Shown: positions 45,301 through 52,889, counted from the stretch's first letter. The stretch is 64,000 nt of DNA from Paenibacillus sp. FSL R5-0345 (GCF_000758585.1 NZ_CP009281.1:4650001-4714000), one strand, 5' to 3'. The notes: a model not told the origin generated them from the letters alone. Translations and numbers: made by a program.

Positions 45301-45810
45301 GTTTTTAGTTAACTTCGGCACACCATAAATCGAGCTGCCGTCTTCTTTTAAACCGAAGGTAAAAGCTGAGATCGAACTGTTCAGAATCACACCCTCATCC
45401 ATAAACAATCCGTTAGGAACACCCGTGGCAAAACCGGAGATTTCATAAAAATCACCATTAACCCCTGCTATTACACGGTTTCCAGGCGCATCCGCATATG
45501 ATGCCATTTCCGTTACACCCTTCATGCCATAAACCTTTCCATCCTTCGTGCCCGCCCGCAGCTCTAAGTTAGCATTTTGCGGGTTAAACTCGACAGCATG
45601 AACCTTTTGCAAACCGCGTTCATTTTGAAGATCCATCCAGGTATACATCGCCCCAGGTGCCAGCTCCGTCTTACGAACATCAATAACAGTACCATATTCT
45701 GTAGCAGGTAAATCAGAAATGGAAGCGCGAACAAATGCCCCCGGCTGCAACAACGAAATCAACAAAACAAAAATAACTACCACATTAATTTGCCTTAAAT
45801 ACCTTCTCAC
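39361..45810 (-). CDS. Giant S-layer-anchored phosphodiester glycosidase / metallophosphatase
   Basis: About 2149 residues. A signal peptide (1-29, MRRYLRQINVVVIF...) is followed by an NAGPA-type phosphodiester glycosidase domain at about 90-395 (GVNGDFYEI, NLDGGGSSTF), Ig-like repeats, a jelly-roll-like region near 577-737, a cohesin-like region near 862-955, a purple-acid-phosphatase-like Fn3 near 1090-1190 and a calcineurin-like phosphatase at 1200-1463 (GDSQ, AGDMVDKG, GNHE, NGHDH). Three Big-type Ig domains to about 1720, a Pro/Thr linker near 1723-1777, a domain of unknown type and three SLH repeats (about 1970-2149) complete it. It is exported and held on secondary cell-wall polymer. 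The GTG at 45810 has GGGGAGG upstream; an ATG 20 codons earlier lacks one. A role in phosphate release from wall or extracellular phosphodiesters is inferred. Confidence 0.92.
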   Translation of the reverse strand: MRRYLRQINVVVIFVLLISLLQPGAFVRASISDLPATEYGTVIDVRKTELAPGAMYTWMDLQNERGLQKVHAVEFNPQNANLELRAGTKDGKVYGMKGVTEMASYADAPGNRVIAGVNGDFYEISGFATGVPNGLFMDEGVILNSSISAFTFGLKEDGSSIYGVPKLTKNITINGKTTNLTSINRYRNTNELVLYTENYNTTTKSTNEGDEVVLDIVEGEVKSGQTLKLKVSEIRNNQGNTPLSQGKVVLSANGTSRALLQGLSVGDSVTASFALSGEWNEVKVAIGGEGPLVKDGVVQQGVGPLGIHPRTAIGTKADGSIVLFEVDGRSPGFSEGVDTDELGKIMKDMGVINAMNLDGGGSSTFVARMPGTTGVKMMNQGSDGYERKTGNGLLIVNTAPEQSAASKLVVQPNTERILQGSTFAFKTAGVDENGHPAPYSGTVNWQVDDGLGTIDGNGVLTAGTSAGTGKVTVEAGAVNGSGEIEVVDKLTELKFPDVIKTYSSGATAPLTIKALRNGQVIQADNHSFEWRVEGEIGTVDKNGLFQATSENGKNGKIIAKYGNVETSFEVNVGLPPVMLEDFESGINKYVASSAAANSVKLLEVTDQDFVRSGDKALKLEYDFVGKTGTSGAYVAASSTENRIQIPGYPEKISMWIYGDGKKHWLRGQIRDGNNAAVPVDFTDQVNGVNWTGWKYVEVSVPKGKATPLTMDMPVRYMETSNLNKSEGAIYVDDIRAIYGPLEEDRTPPVLKDAYPGVNEIVKTATPTLSINGEDDGYDPVAHPGTTLIDPAKTRVFVDDQLVEHGFYPPKGQITYKPKIPLTEGRHKVKVAIRDMSGNQTIKEWYFTVNLGSPFYVYKTPEVVYAGSTYTLDVTAEKANKLKEGNLTFAFNPAAVKDLQVIRGSKVTEAQMASIIDPVLGTVRLTLSDINSSNLGDKDLIGQVQYTVRNDYLGPYTQEQLAGDISKLFVIENTSGSVTSTEGTGIPISFVGAAVESVVKTQLMLTWNHYDIAKGFDASFSVKDLSGNGVEGASLLIDGVEVQGAVSGANGILSTASVTSAEGTFKLQTVKGNIYSPVMTFRVAPYDGTTAPRNVNVTMGLDAATSRQFTWQTEPLTRDTIVELVKKAEFTSFQAANVIKITGSSSIYNTNNDGTMRVHKAEAVGLTPGTEYVYRVGDGKLDVSAQGTFVTSGGESTSTKFLFIGDSQADSKAGFGLWGNTIQAAFAYMPDAEMLVHAGDMVDKGFEQEQWNWWFDAAQQQLLNTTLVPIIGNHEVMGTNGDGDYLAQFNNPQNGTASVKGTNYSFDVKDTHFVVMNTEHSGSPFAEQAEWLDQDLSATDKKWKVIFFHQGPYGSIYSNEQVQAKWVPVFDKHNVDLVMNGHDHIYLRTFPMKDGKQVAEGEGTRYVIGGSSGPKFYALTPRFWQEKIYDEDEQIYTAVEIAENEITVTARTVDGMEIDRLIIGKFVLESIALDQTTVELEPGASIQLQAKVQPAQANHLKKIWSIVSDTTESVVTVNESGLVTALKPGMAKVRVAVEGHPNIYAESTINVDVLQSIKLQGKRELKLEEADQTVTEAVYASGKRIPILDGLHYSSSNKNVATINDQGLIQTYKEGTTVIAVTYREFSSEYNLVVTTDVASELTGIAIKGPDSLELGSKGSVVVQAVYSDGSTLKLIEGVKYDTSDHDVAMISETGELHALTVGTTKVSAVYNGLSTEYELTVTEGSPGTTPTPEPTPTPTPTPTPEPEPTPTPGGWVPGPMVTPTPTSSPTPSASAQVGVVTITESQLSANKNAQGEVVVSIDEVVTGILLPGNAVELLGSASLRVVTKELTVIIPVRVLADLSKLNPAGITAESKISLQLNSVASDAAAELINRAETLAGAQLRVISDMREWSLSMITEQGKSFRLSQFAEPITISFKVDANVDRRLLGIYHIDDAGNLEYMNSNWLEGYIVAPISHFSKYALLEYDKDFSDLKSDHWAFLTVKQLAAKQLVQGVTADHFDPNRSVTRAEFTAMLVRVLGLKGQTEAVFADVASDKWYAEAVGLARQAGIVTGQNSLQFEPDAKISRQEMAAMLARAYAYAKKTVAVDSIYGMAFKDIAATPKWAQEAIREVLRLGLMQGRGEGQFAPKQNGTRAESAQMIINLLNVME
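40495..40640 (-). repeat. Low-complexity Pro/Thr linker repeat inside the SLH protein
   Basis: Six-base units (GGTGTT/GGTGTC on the plus strand) encode alternating Thr-Pro and Glu-Pro. It is the flexible spacer between the enzyme and SLH parts and a likely site of length variation between strains. Confidence 0.9.
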
Positions 45811-45989
45811 TGTGTTGACATCCTCCCCACTTGGCTGTCCTAATGACGATCTGAGCTTGGACAACATCATAGGGTTTATATTAACTAGGAAGTGTAAAGG
45901 TTAAATAAAATTTACCAAGGCATACTGTTAACTTCTTCTAATCCATTCATCAAATTCATGTTTCAGCTTGTCCCTGCTGGACACAAATA

Positions 45990-46022
45990 AAAAACCATCA
46001 AGCGGCCAGCGCTTGATGGTTT
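45990..46022 (-). terminator. Terminator after the fructokinase remnant
   Basis: Arms AAACCATCAAGCG and CGCTTGATGGTTT around a 5-base loop, then TTTTTTATTTG on the minus strand. Confidence 0.88.
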
Positions 46023-46039
46023 CTAATCGGTACCCAAAA

Positions 46040-46657
46040 TTATTGATTCCAATTCGTTACTTCCTCATAAGTAGGTAATGCAGCAATAGCGCCTACCTTC
46101 GTACACACGATAGCACCCACTTGATTAACAAAATGAATTATGTCTTGCCAAACCGCAAAGGTAAGACTCCCAATTGCTTGATGTGTCAGTCGCGAAAGCT
46201 GTAACAACACTTTAACAAAATCAGCCGCTGAGATCCCCTTCTTAGCTAACCTGATAAACGCTTCCGTTCTGTCGCCCCATAAACTGCCTCTATAGTTAGG
46301 GTCAAAGGAAACGAACTGGCCAGCTTGGCGTGCTTTGCCCATAAGTTCAAAATAAGCTTCAAGATAAGTTCCACCTAACATCGCTGTTGCTGAACCAAAA
46401 TGAACAACGGCTGCTTCATTCAGCTTATGAAGAGGTACATCTTGCAATCCAAAATTACCATCCGCGCCACGACTAAACACAAAATCCCGTTCTCCATCTT
46501 TTTGTAAAGATACATAAGCCATCGTCGTTAGTACTGAGGAATCTCTCACGATCAAATCCGTATTCACTTTAACTTCACGCAAAGTCTGAATTAAGAATTC
46601 ACCGAATGGATCATTTCCCACTTTGTCAGCAAAGGCAATTTTAGATTTCATAATCAT
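46040..46657 (-). pseudogene. PfkB-family fructokinase remnant
   Basis: A 205-codon open frame clearly derived from fructokinase but incomplete. It begins at SKIAFADKVGNDPFGEFL, which lies about 60 residues into normal enzymes, so the N-terminal sugar-binding GG motif is gone. Residues around AADFVKV then jump to a C-terminal piece (FVNQVGAIVCTKVGAIAALPT), so the segment with the ATP-site and catalytic GAGDAF motif is deleted. No kinase activity is expected. The intact terminator suggests recent decay. Confidence 0.8.
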
Positions 46658-46783
46658 TCCCCTGACTAAACATCCTGTAATGCTTTGTATTCATATTTTA
46701 GAATGGTTACTGATGTTTGTAATCTTTTCGGGGCGCTCCATCCTCTCCTAATTCAAGCTCTCCAACATTGGAGAAATGAACGT

Positions 46784-47695
46784 TCAACCTCTTCTGATTC
46801 CTTCCTCAAACTCATGCTTAAGCCTGTTGATAAATCTTCGGACCGTTTTTGAGCCTTGTTTAGAAGCTGAAACAATAGAACCTGGAGTATGCTGATCTGA
46901 AGATCGCAGCTCGATCGTCTTCATAATCTTCTGAGAATCCTCAAATGTTTTTATAAAAGAATAATCCATACCGATCGTAATCGCGAGTCCTGCCGCAACT
47001 GCATTCTCAATGGCTCGGGTATTATTGCTTATAAAAAGGATATTCATCGGCCCAGCCTTCAGTAAATATCGCTCCACAAAGTCCTGTATGTAATGATCAT
47101 CGTATATAACCAATGTCTGACCTGCTAACTGTTCAGGGGTAATCATTGTATTTAAAGCTAATGGTGAATGAGGATGTACGCCTACAACAATCTTTCCTTC
47201 CATTAATTTCTCAAATACGACCCCTTTATGTTGATCTGATAAGCCCTCCGGCGAGACCATCAGTCCGATATCCACTTCATCCTGAAGCACATTATCCAAA
47301 ATCTCTTTAGGTCCCTTTTCAAAAATCTCTATTTTCACATTTGGAAAATCCATCTTAAAACCAGAAATAACCTTCACTATTATATGCATAGGTCCCGGAA
47401 TTGCAGCAATCTTCAAATGACCGCTTAACGTATCACTGTAAATCTGTGCTTCAGCTTTTAATTCATTAACTTTCATTAGGACTTCATTTGCTTTGCTGAT
47501 TATGGCCTGTCCTTCTGCTGTGGGAACTGCTTTTTGGCCTCGCGAACGAATGAACAAAGTAACTCCCAGCTCCGCTTCTAACAGTGTTATAGATTGGCTT
47601 ATCGCAGACAGGGTGATATGACGATTCTGAGCGGCTTTTGTTAGTGAACCAATCTTTGCGACTTCTACGATATTCTCGCATTGCTCTAAATTCAT
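46784..47695 (-). CDS. LysR-family transcriptional regulator
   Basis: About 303 residues. The N-terminal winged helix (MNLEQCENIVEVAKIGSLTKAA, SAISQSITLLEAELGVTLF) is at 1-60 and a periplasmic-binding-protein-like effector domain at about 88-295. The ATG at 47695 follows AGGGAG by eight bases. It is divergent from the short-chain dehydrogenase gene and very probably regulates it. The inducer is unknown. Confidence 0.92.
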   Translation of the reverse strand: MNLEQCENIVEVAKIGSLTKAAQNRHITLSAISQSITLLEAELGVTLFIRSRGQKAVPTAEGQAIISKANEVLMKVNELKAEAQIYSDTLSGHLKIAAIPGPMHIIVKVISGFKMDFPNVKIEIFEKGPKEILDNVLQDEVDIGLMVSPEGLSDQHKGVVFEKLMEGKIVVGVHPHSPLALNTMITPEQLAGQTLVIYDDHYIQDFVERYLLKAGPMNILFISNNTRAIENAVAAGLAITIGMDYSFIKTFEDSQKIMKTIELRSSDQHTPGSIVSASKQGSKTVRRFINRLKHEFEEGIRRG

Positions 47696-47718
47696 TTGAA
47701 TCACTCCCTAACTTAATA

Positions 47719-47780
47719 TTTACTTAATACCTATTAAATTTACTTAAATTTTAATTAATTTGGACTAGTGTTACAATATA
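47719..47780 (+). promoter_or_regulatory. LysR/SDR intergenic control region with direct repeats
   Basis: Two TTTACTTAA repeats at 47719-47727 and 47739-47747 (20 bases apart, about two helical turns) precede a TACAAT -10-like element near 47773. There is no good -35, as expected for an activator-dependent promoter. Regulator binding here is inferred. Confidence 0.45.
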
Positions 47781-47858
47781 AATAAGTTAGTAAATAACCT
47801 TTTCACCATATGAACCTATATTTCTAGTATAACTATATTTCTCGAGGAGGAATCACAA

Positions 47859-48608
47859 ATGACAGACAAAAGAGTAGCCGTAATAACAGGTGGAGCCAGT
47901 GGAATCGGGAAACAAACCGCTATTAAATTCGCAAGTAAAGGTGACCAAATGGTCGTTGCCGATTTCAATCAACAATTAGGTGAAGAAACAGTAGCACAGA
48001 TCATCAAGGATGGTGGCGAAGCGATTTTCGTCAAAACCGATGTTTCAAAATATGAAGAGGTTGAAGCACTGGTTGAAAAGACCGTTACCACTTATGGAAG
48101 AATTGACGTCATGTTCAACAATGCCGGAATCGGCCGCGTCACTCCTGTACTAGACCAAGACCTTAAGGATTATCATAGTGTTATTAATGTCAATCAGCAC
48201 GGTGTTGCCCACGGTATTATTGCGGCAGGTAAAAAAATGCGTGAACTCGGCATCAAAGGTGTCATCATCAATACTGCCTCTGTATTTGGATTCCTGGCTT
48301 CCCCAGGTACATTCGCTTATCACGCTTCCAAAGGTGCGGTCATAATGATGACCAAATCGGCAGCACTTGAAATGTCCGTTCACGGTATCCGCGTACTCGC
48401 CGTTGCTCCAGGTGCTGTAGATACCCCAATTATCCAAGGATATAAAGACCAAGGAATGGTCGATGAGATGAAGAGCAAAGTCATGGGTAACAAATTAACG
48501 CTACCTGAACAAGTTGCTGATACCGTCTACTTGCTCTCCTTGCCAGAAGCTAGCGCAATTAACGGTAGTGTTGTTATGGCGGATGAAGGTTATGCTTCAT
48601 TTAAATAA
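47859..48608 (+). CDS. Short-chain dehydrogenase/reductase (SDR)
   Basis: A 249-residue classical SDR. The cofactor motif TGGASGIG is at about 10-17, NNAGIG near 88-93, catalytic Ser in INTASVFG near 142, and Tyr and Lys in YHASK near 155-159. Asp at the end of beta-2 (VVADFN) favours NAD(H). Substrate unknown. GAGGAGG precedes the ATG. Control by the divergent LysR gene is likely. Confidence 0.92.
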   Translation: MTDKRVAVITGGASGIGKQTAIKFASKGDQMVVADFNQQLGEETVAQIIKDGGEAIFVKTDVSKYEEVEALVEKTVTTYGRIDVMFNNAGIGRVTPVLDQDLKDYHSVINVNQHGVAHGIIAAGKKMRELGIKGVIINTASVFGFLASPGTFAYHASKGAVIMMTKSAALEMSVHGIRVLAVAPGAVDTPIIQGYKDQGMVDEMKSKVMGNKLTLPEQVADTVYLLSLPEASAINGSVVMADEGYASFK

Positions 48609-48620
48609 AAATGATAAATA

Positions 48621-48664
48621 AAAAATCCAAGGCTCCCCGCGCGGGATGTCCTTGGATTTTTTTA
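48621..48664. terminator. Bidirectional terminator between the SDR and MazG-like genes
   Basis: Arms AAAATCCAAGG and CCTTGGATTTT with an inner CCC/GGG stem and T-tracts on both strands. Confidence 0.9.
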
Positions 48665-48666
48665 TG

Positions 48667-48957
48667 CTACTCCCATGTTCTTTGTTCATTAATTTCCAGC
48701 TTACGTTTAAATGCCTGATCCAAATCAATATCCAGCTTATTGGCCAGATCAAAAATATTCCACACCACGTCGTACATCTCAAATCCCAAGTTTTCTTTCT
48801 TCTCTGCACCGGGGTCGAAGGATACGGATAACACCTCTTTGGACAATTCCCCCACCTCAGTCATTAAGTACAGCATTCTCTGCTCAATGGAGCTCGTGTC
48901 AAAACCTTTGGTTTCACTGAACTTCTTCACATACTGTTGAAACTCAGATGTATTCAT
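48667..48957 (-). CDS. MazG-like nucleotide pyrophosphohydrolase
   Basis: A 96-residue single MazG-like domain. Metal-binding acidic residues appear in LMTEVGELSKEV (about 31-42) and, after the loop, in FEMYDVVWNIFDLANKL (about 59-75). Such small proteins hydrolyse non-canonical or surplus NTPs to NMP and pyrophosphate. Convergent with the SDR gene. The substrate cannot be predicted. Confidence 0.82.
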   Translation of the reverse strand: MNTSEFQQYVKKFSETKGFDTSSIEQRMLYLMTEVGELSKEVLSVSFDPGAEKKENLGFEMYDVVWNIFDLANKLDIDLDQAFKRKLEINEQRTWE

Positions 48958-49082
48958 TTCGTTACGCCTCGCTTTTAGGGTATAAAGTTATGTAGTTTAT
49001 AAAAACGATGTCATGCGATTAGCCTAGCTCATTCCTTTATTATTATCCATTTGTTCGAAGAAAACAAACTCTCCGTCATTAC

Positions 49083-49117
49083 AAAAAAACGATTCTTCAG
49101 ATCATTGAAGAATCGCT
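49083..49117 (-). terminator. Hairpin with minus-strand T-tract
   Basis: Arms CGATTCTTCA and TGAAGAATCG around a short loop, followed by seven T on the minus strand. It lies 150 bases past the stalk-protein stop; the rest of the gap 48958-49266 holds nothing I recognise. Confidence 0.65.
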
Positions 49118-49266
49118 AAGAAAATTTATTTACTTGCTACTGTTTCAGCCACTATCTACGCCTATGTCGGACATTTCACTGGGCGTTAATCCGCAAGTGC
49201 ACGGCCAATTTCATCGTCGAACGTGCCGCATCAGTAACGGCGGGACTCTTCATCATTATTCATTTA

Positions 49267-49752
49267 TTATTCGCCGAGCTGCTCCTTGAGCTGCGCAATT
49301 TCTGTTTCCATGAAGGCAACACGTTTATTCAACTCGGCGATATAGTTTCTTTGAGCCTCTTGGTCTGCTGCGCTTGTTAGGTCGGCCGCAGTAGTTTCCG
49401 CCAGTTGGATGGCTTCTTTGAGAACTTGAACGCTTGATTCTGCCCCTGCTAATCTTTCCCGGAGTTTAGCCGCTGCAATACTTGCTTTCAGCGCCTTCTC
49501 AGTCTCCTTACTCTCCAATATTATCGTCTTTCCTTCAACCGTCAACCCTACTCCCGTCGCTTCGGACATCGTGCGCACAGGTACGTAGGCCGAGTTATTT
49601 ACTACAATTGCATCTGCAATCTTCTTTCCGGCTTGTTTTATAGTATACATTCCGGAAACTTTAGCGCCAATTAAAGACGAGCTTGCTGAGAATCCTATTG
49701 AACCACCAAGTAACAGCGCCGCTGCTACAATCCCTACTATTTTCTTCTTCAT
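49267..49752 (-). CDS. Secreted stalk-domain (copper amine oxidase N-like) protein with coiled coil
   Basis: A 161-residue protein. A signal peptide covers about 1-24 (MKKKIVGIVAAALLLGGSIG). A short stalk domain follows, with the typical YVPVRTMSEATG stretch near 57-68, then a long Ala/Glu-rich coiled coil from about 82 to the end. The ATG at 49752 follows GGAGG by nine bases. These domains are common on Paenibacillus cell surfaces; the role is unknown. Confidence 0.8.
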   Translation of the reverse strand: MKKKIVGIVAAALLLGGSIGFSASSSLIGAKVSGMYTIKQAGKKIADAIVVNNSAYVPVRTMSEATGVGLTVEGKTIILESKETEKALKASIAAAKLRERLAGAESSVQVLKEAIQLAETTAADLTSAADQEAQRNYIAELNKRVAFMETEIAQLKEQLGE

Positions 49753-49897
49753 ATCTACGAACCTCCTGAGCTTATCATTCTTCCAATTATAACCAATATA
49801 TTCGTAACATGAAAGATATACTAAGAGACTCTGCCACAGCCAACTCAACTACTGGCCATATGTAATCTAGCTATAAAACGCCATCTGGACAGGCGTG

Positions 49898-49923
49898 ATC
49901 CAATTGTTCTAAGTTGGATTTTT
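49898..49923 (+). promoter_or_regulatory. Possible attenuator hairpin in the ABC-F leader
   Basis: ATCCAA and TTGGAT pair around a 10-base loop and are followed by TTTTTC, 140 bases upstream of the ABC-F gene. ABC-F resistance genes are often controlled by leader attenuation, but the stem is short. Confidence 0.3.
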
Positions 49924-50062
49924 CGATTTCACGAACAACTTTAATTCGAAATGATTGATGTTAGCTGTAAACAGTGTTACTCTATCAACGGTAAACTCAA
50001 AATTTATGATCTTCAATCCTTCTATTCATATTTACTAATTCTGTATAAAGAAAGGTAATACT

Positions 50063-51805
50063 ATGATAAAAGTTGATAACTTATCCTTCTCATTTCCGCA
50101 AAAAGAACTATATAAAAACATTACATTTACGCTTGAAGAGGCACAACATTGCGCTTTTATAGGAACAAGTGGCAGTGGTAAAAGTACACTGATCGATATA
50201 CTGATGGATCCAGAAAAATATTTGTTCGAAGGCAAGTTAGAAATTGACCCAACCTGCAAAATTGGATATGTAAGTCAGTTCTCACAAGTAGACAGAAGTA
50301 AAGAAACAACCGTTTTTGAATATATAGGAGAAGAATTTATTAAGATACAAAATGAAATAACAACTATTCTCTCTGAAATGGAAACATCATCAGATATTGA
50401 TTCATTACTCGAAAAGTATCAATTAGCTCTAGATGCCTTTGATTTAATGGATGGAAATGATTTTGAAAGCAATATTAATAAGAAACTAAATTTAGCCAAC
50501 CTTTTGAAGCTAAAAGATGCTAAGGTATCCGACCTAAGCGGTGGGGAATTCAAGCTTATTCAAGTGATGAAGGAAATGCTGACTCGTCCAGACTTAATGA
50601 TTATGGATGAGCCCGATGTATTTTTAGATTTTGAAAACCTAAATGCACTTAAAAATCTTATTAATGCTCACAAAGGAATATTGTTAGTTGTTACGCATAA
50701 CCGTTATCTATTGAATCATTGTTTTAACAAAATTATACACCTTGAAAACATGGAGATCCAAGAGTTCGATGGGCGATATATTGAGTATAACTTCTCATTA
50801 CTTCAGACAAAAATTGAGCTACAAGAAATCGCAGTCGCTGAACAAGAAGAAATTGAGAGATACGATGACATTATTGATAATCTTAGAGCGATCGCAACCT
50901 ATAATTCAGAAGCATCTAGAGGAAGAGCGTTAAAAGCTAGGGTTAAGTTTCAAGAAAGATTGGAAGCGCGAAAAATTAAAGCGCCATTCGTTGATATTAA
51001 GCAACCGGAAATCAGTTTTGGTGTGGACAATGAAATTGAAGAAGACATCACTGTTTTAAATGTGAATAATTATAGTGTTTCCTTTGATGAGTTGATTTTA
51101 GAAAATGTTAACTTTGAGATGAAACCTACAGATAAAGTAGCCCTTATCGGTCCAAACGGTACCGGGAAAACGACTTTACTTCGAGATATCTTTAAAAATA
51201 ATCATGATTCAATTAAAATACATGATGATGTTAAAGTGGCTTATCTTTCTCAGCTTCAAGACGAAGTGCTAAAGGATTCTAATACCATACTAGAAGACTT
51301 CATCGATGCTGGGTTTGCAACTTATGACGAGATTAGAGCACATCTTTCAAACTATGGTTTTGAAGGAGAAATTCTTAATCAAAAGATAGAATCTTTATCT
51401 GGTGGCGAAAAAAACATACTGCAATTGGCAAAAGTTTCTGCTAGCAAAGCAAACTTATTGCTTCTTGATGAACCGACAAGTCATTTAGACACCTATACAC
51501 AAATCGCACTGGAGAAAGCCATTGAAGATTATAAAGGTGCGATTCTCATGATTTCTCATGATTTCTATTCTGTAGTAAATGGCATGGATTATGTATTAAT
51601 CATTGACGATAAGACGATTAGAAAAATGAGTATGCGAAAATTCAGAAAGATGATTTATGCCAGTCATTTTGATAAAGACTATTTAGAAAATGAACAAAAT
51701 AAAAAAACAGTTGAAATGAAAATAGAATTAGCTTTAAAAGACAATAATTTTGAACTTGCAAAAGGTATGGTTGACGAGCTAGAAGAGCTGATTAAGCTGC
51801 TTTAA
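50063..51805 (+). CDS. ABC-F family ATPase
   Basis: A 580-residue soluble protein with two ABC domains and no membrane part. Site 1: Walker A GTSGSGKST near 34-42, signature DLSGGEFKL near 157, Walker B LMIMDEPDVFLD, unusual beside the common DEPTNHLD. A charged helical linker lies near 235-310. Site 2: GPNGTGKTT near 363, SLSGGEKN, LLLLDEPTSHLD. ABC-F proteins act on ribosomes as translation factors or antibiotic-protection proteins. The low GC, the isolated plus-strand position and its own leader suggest horizontal acquisition, but a resistance phenotype cannot be read from the sequence. AAAGG precedes the ATG. Confidence 0.9.
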   Translation: MIKVDNLSFSFPQKELYKNITFTLEEAQHCAFIGTSGSGKSTLIDILMDPEKYLFEGKLEIDPTCKIGYVSQFSQVDRSKETTVFEYIGEEFIKIQNEITTILSEMETSSDIDSLLEKYQLALDAFDLMDGNDFESNINKKLNLANLLKLKDAKVSDLSGGEFKLIQVMKEMLTRPDLMIMDEPDVFLDFENLNALKNLINAHKGILLVVTHNRYLLNHCFNKIIHLENMEIQEFDGRYIEYNFSLLQTKIELQEIAVAEQEEIERYDDIIDNLRAIATYNSEASRGRALKARVKFQERLEARKIKAPFVDIKQPEISFGVDNEIEEDITVLNVNNYSVSFDELILENVNFEMKPTDKVALIGPNGTGKTTLLRDIFKNNHDSIKIHDDVKVAYLSQLQDEVLKDSNTILEDFIDAGFATYDEIRAHLSNYGFEGEILNQKIESLSGGEKNILQLAKVSASKANLLLLDEPTSHLDTYTQIALEKAIEDYKGAILMISHDFYSVVNGMDYVLIIDDKTIRKMSMRKFRKMIYASHFDKDYLENEQNKKTVEMKIELALKDNNFELAKGMVDELEELIKLL

Positions 51806-51835
51806 ACTACAACCCTCTGGTGGGAAAATGTCTAC

Positions 51836-51876
51836 AAAAAAGGCACTGATGAATAAGATCTCAGTGTCTTTTTGCT
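51836..51876 (+). terminator. Rho-independent terminator of the ABC-F gene
   Basis: Arms AAAAAGGCACTGA and TCAGTGTCTTTTT, 31 bases past the stop. Confidence 0.9.
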
Positions 51877-51915
51877 GCATTGATTTGATACGGGTATTTT
51901 CAGAATCCCATTCAT

Positions 51916-52509
51916 TTAATCAGTAATTTTTTCAAGCTCAAAAATAGTTGCCTCTGATAACAAGATAAGCCTATCGTTATTAACAACAAAAAAACTTAAA
52001 GGTATTCCAAGGTTTGTAGAAGGGTCACTTATATTTATTACTTTTACTACATCATTTATATTTAAGTCTGGGATATCTATTTTATATAATCTATAAAAAG
52101 AGTCAGAGTTATAACATGTCGCTGTAATCTCATATAATGGTTTTTTTAGTTCATATTGATAAACACTATAGTTTTTAAGTCCTTTTGATGAAAAAAAGTC
52201 TTTTTTGATGATAATTTCATCTCCAATAAATTTTTGCCCTGTTGGATATTCAGAAGCATCATTATATGAATTTGCAAATCCTAAAAGCTTCTCAACTTTC
52301 CAAGTTCCATAGAAATCTTTTTCAGTTTCACTATCCAAATTTATACTTTCTTGAGCACAATATACGGATGTGTTTTTTGGAATAATAGACTCATCCGTTT
52401 CACGTTTAGGCTCATTAGAAGTATTTGGATTTGATGTCATTTCAACATTCCCATTAGCCGATGCTAACATCAACATTATCATAATACAAACCAATAATAT
52501 CTTTTCCAC
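51916..52509 (-). CDS. Secreted protein of unknown function
   Basis: A 197-residue, AT-rich gene. An N-terminal hydrophobic signal (MEKILLVCIMIMLMLASANG) is followed by a low-complexity Thr/Asn/Ser segment and a domain starting at FYGTWKVEKLLGFANSY near 65. Small lipocalin-like secreted proteins often open with such a GxW element, but I cannot assign a family. The C-terminus (NNDRLILLSEATIFELEKI) looks like the last strands of a small beta domain. It is probably expressed alone. Confidence 0.75.
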   Translation of the reverse strand: MEKILLVCIMIMLMLASANGNVEMTSNPNTSNEPKRETDESIIPKNTSVYCAQESINLDSETEKDFYGTWKVEKLLGFANSYNDASEYPTGQKFIGDEIIIKKDFFSSKGLKNYSVYQYELKKPLYEITATCYNSDSFYRLYKIDIPDLNINDVVKVINISDPSTNLGIPLSFFVVNNDRLILLSEATIFELEKITD

Positions 52510-52579
52510 ATTTCACACTCCCACTATTTTTTCAAGTTCATATGTCTCCTTCTAAATTAAATATTTGTTTTATCAGATG

Positions 52580-52843
52580 CTAAATTGTTCCATTAGAATC
52601 TCTATAATCAACTCTATTGAAGAAAGTTAACTGTTCATACCTCGATGTATCAAACTGTCCAAGAACAAGTTTTAAGCTTTCTACACTGAGCTTTTTTTGA
52701 TTTTCTGATAATTTTTGTTCTCGATTTTTTCAGAAGCATTCTTTGTTATTTCATTTTCAATACTATTACATCAGTGATTTTAATTGTGTTTGTAGATATA
52801 CTACAACATAAAAATTATCAATCTGAAATTCATAGTCAGTCAT
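52580..52843 (-). pseudogene. Frameshifted small gene remnant
   Basis: ATG at 52843 with GGAGGAG seven bases upstream gives MTDYEFQIDNFYVVVYLQTQLK and then a stop. The coding look continues in another frame (NSIENEITKNASEKIEN) and returns to the first frame (QKLSENQKKLSVESLKLVLG, FDTSRYEQLTFFNRVDYRDSNGTI) up to TAG at 52580. The two shifts compensate, so the intact protein would have had about 87 residues. Family unknown. Confidence 0.5.
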
Positions 52844-52849
52844 AAACAA

Positions 52850-52889
52850 ACACTCCTCCATTGGATTTACCGAACCCAATAAAGGAGTG
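52850..52889. repeat. Inverted repeat covering the remnant's ribosome binding site
   Basis: CACTCCT and AGGAGTG plus ATTGG and CCAAT form a two-part hairpin. On the minus strand the right-hand arm contains the GGAGGAGTG ribosome binding site of the remnant, which would be masked. The remaining DNA of the gap 52890-53022 shows nothing else. Confidence 0.6.
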
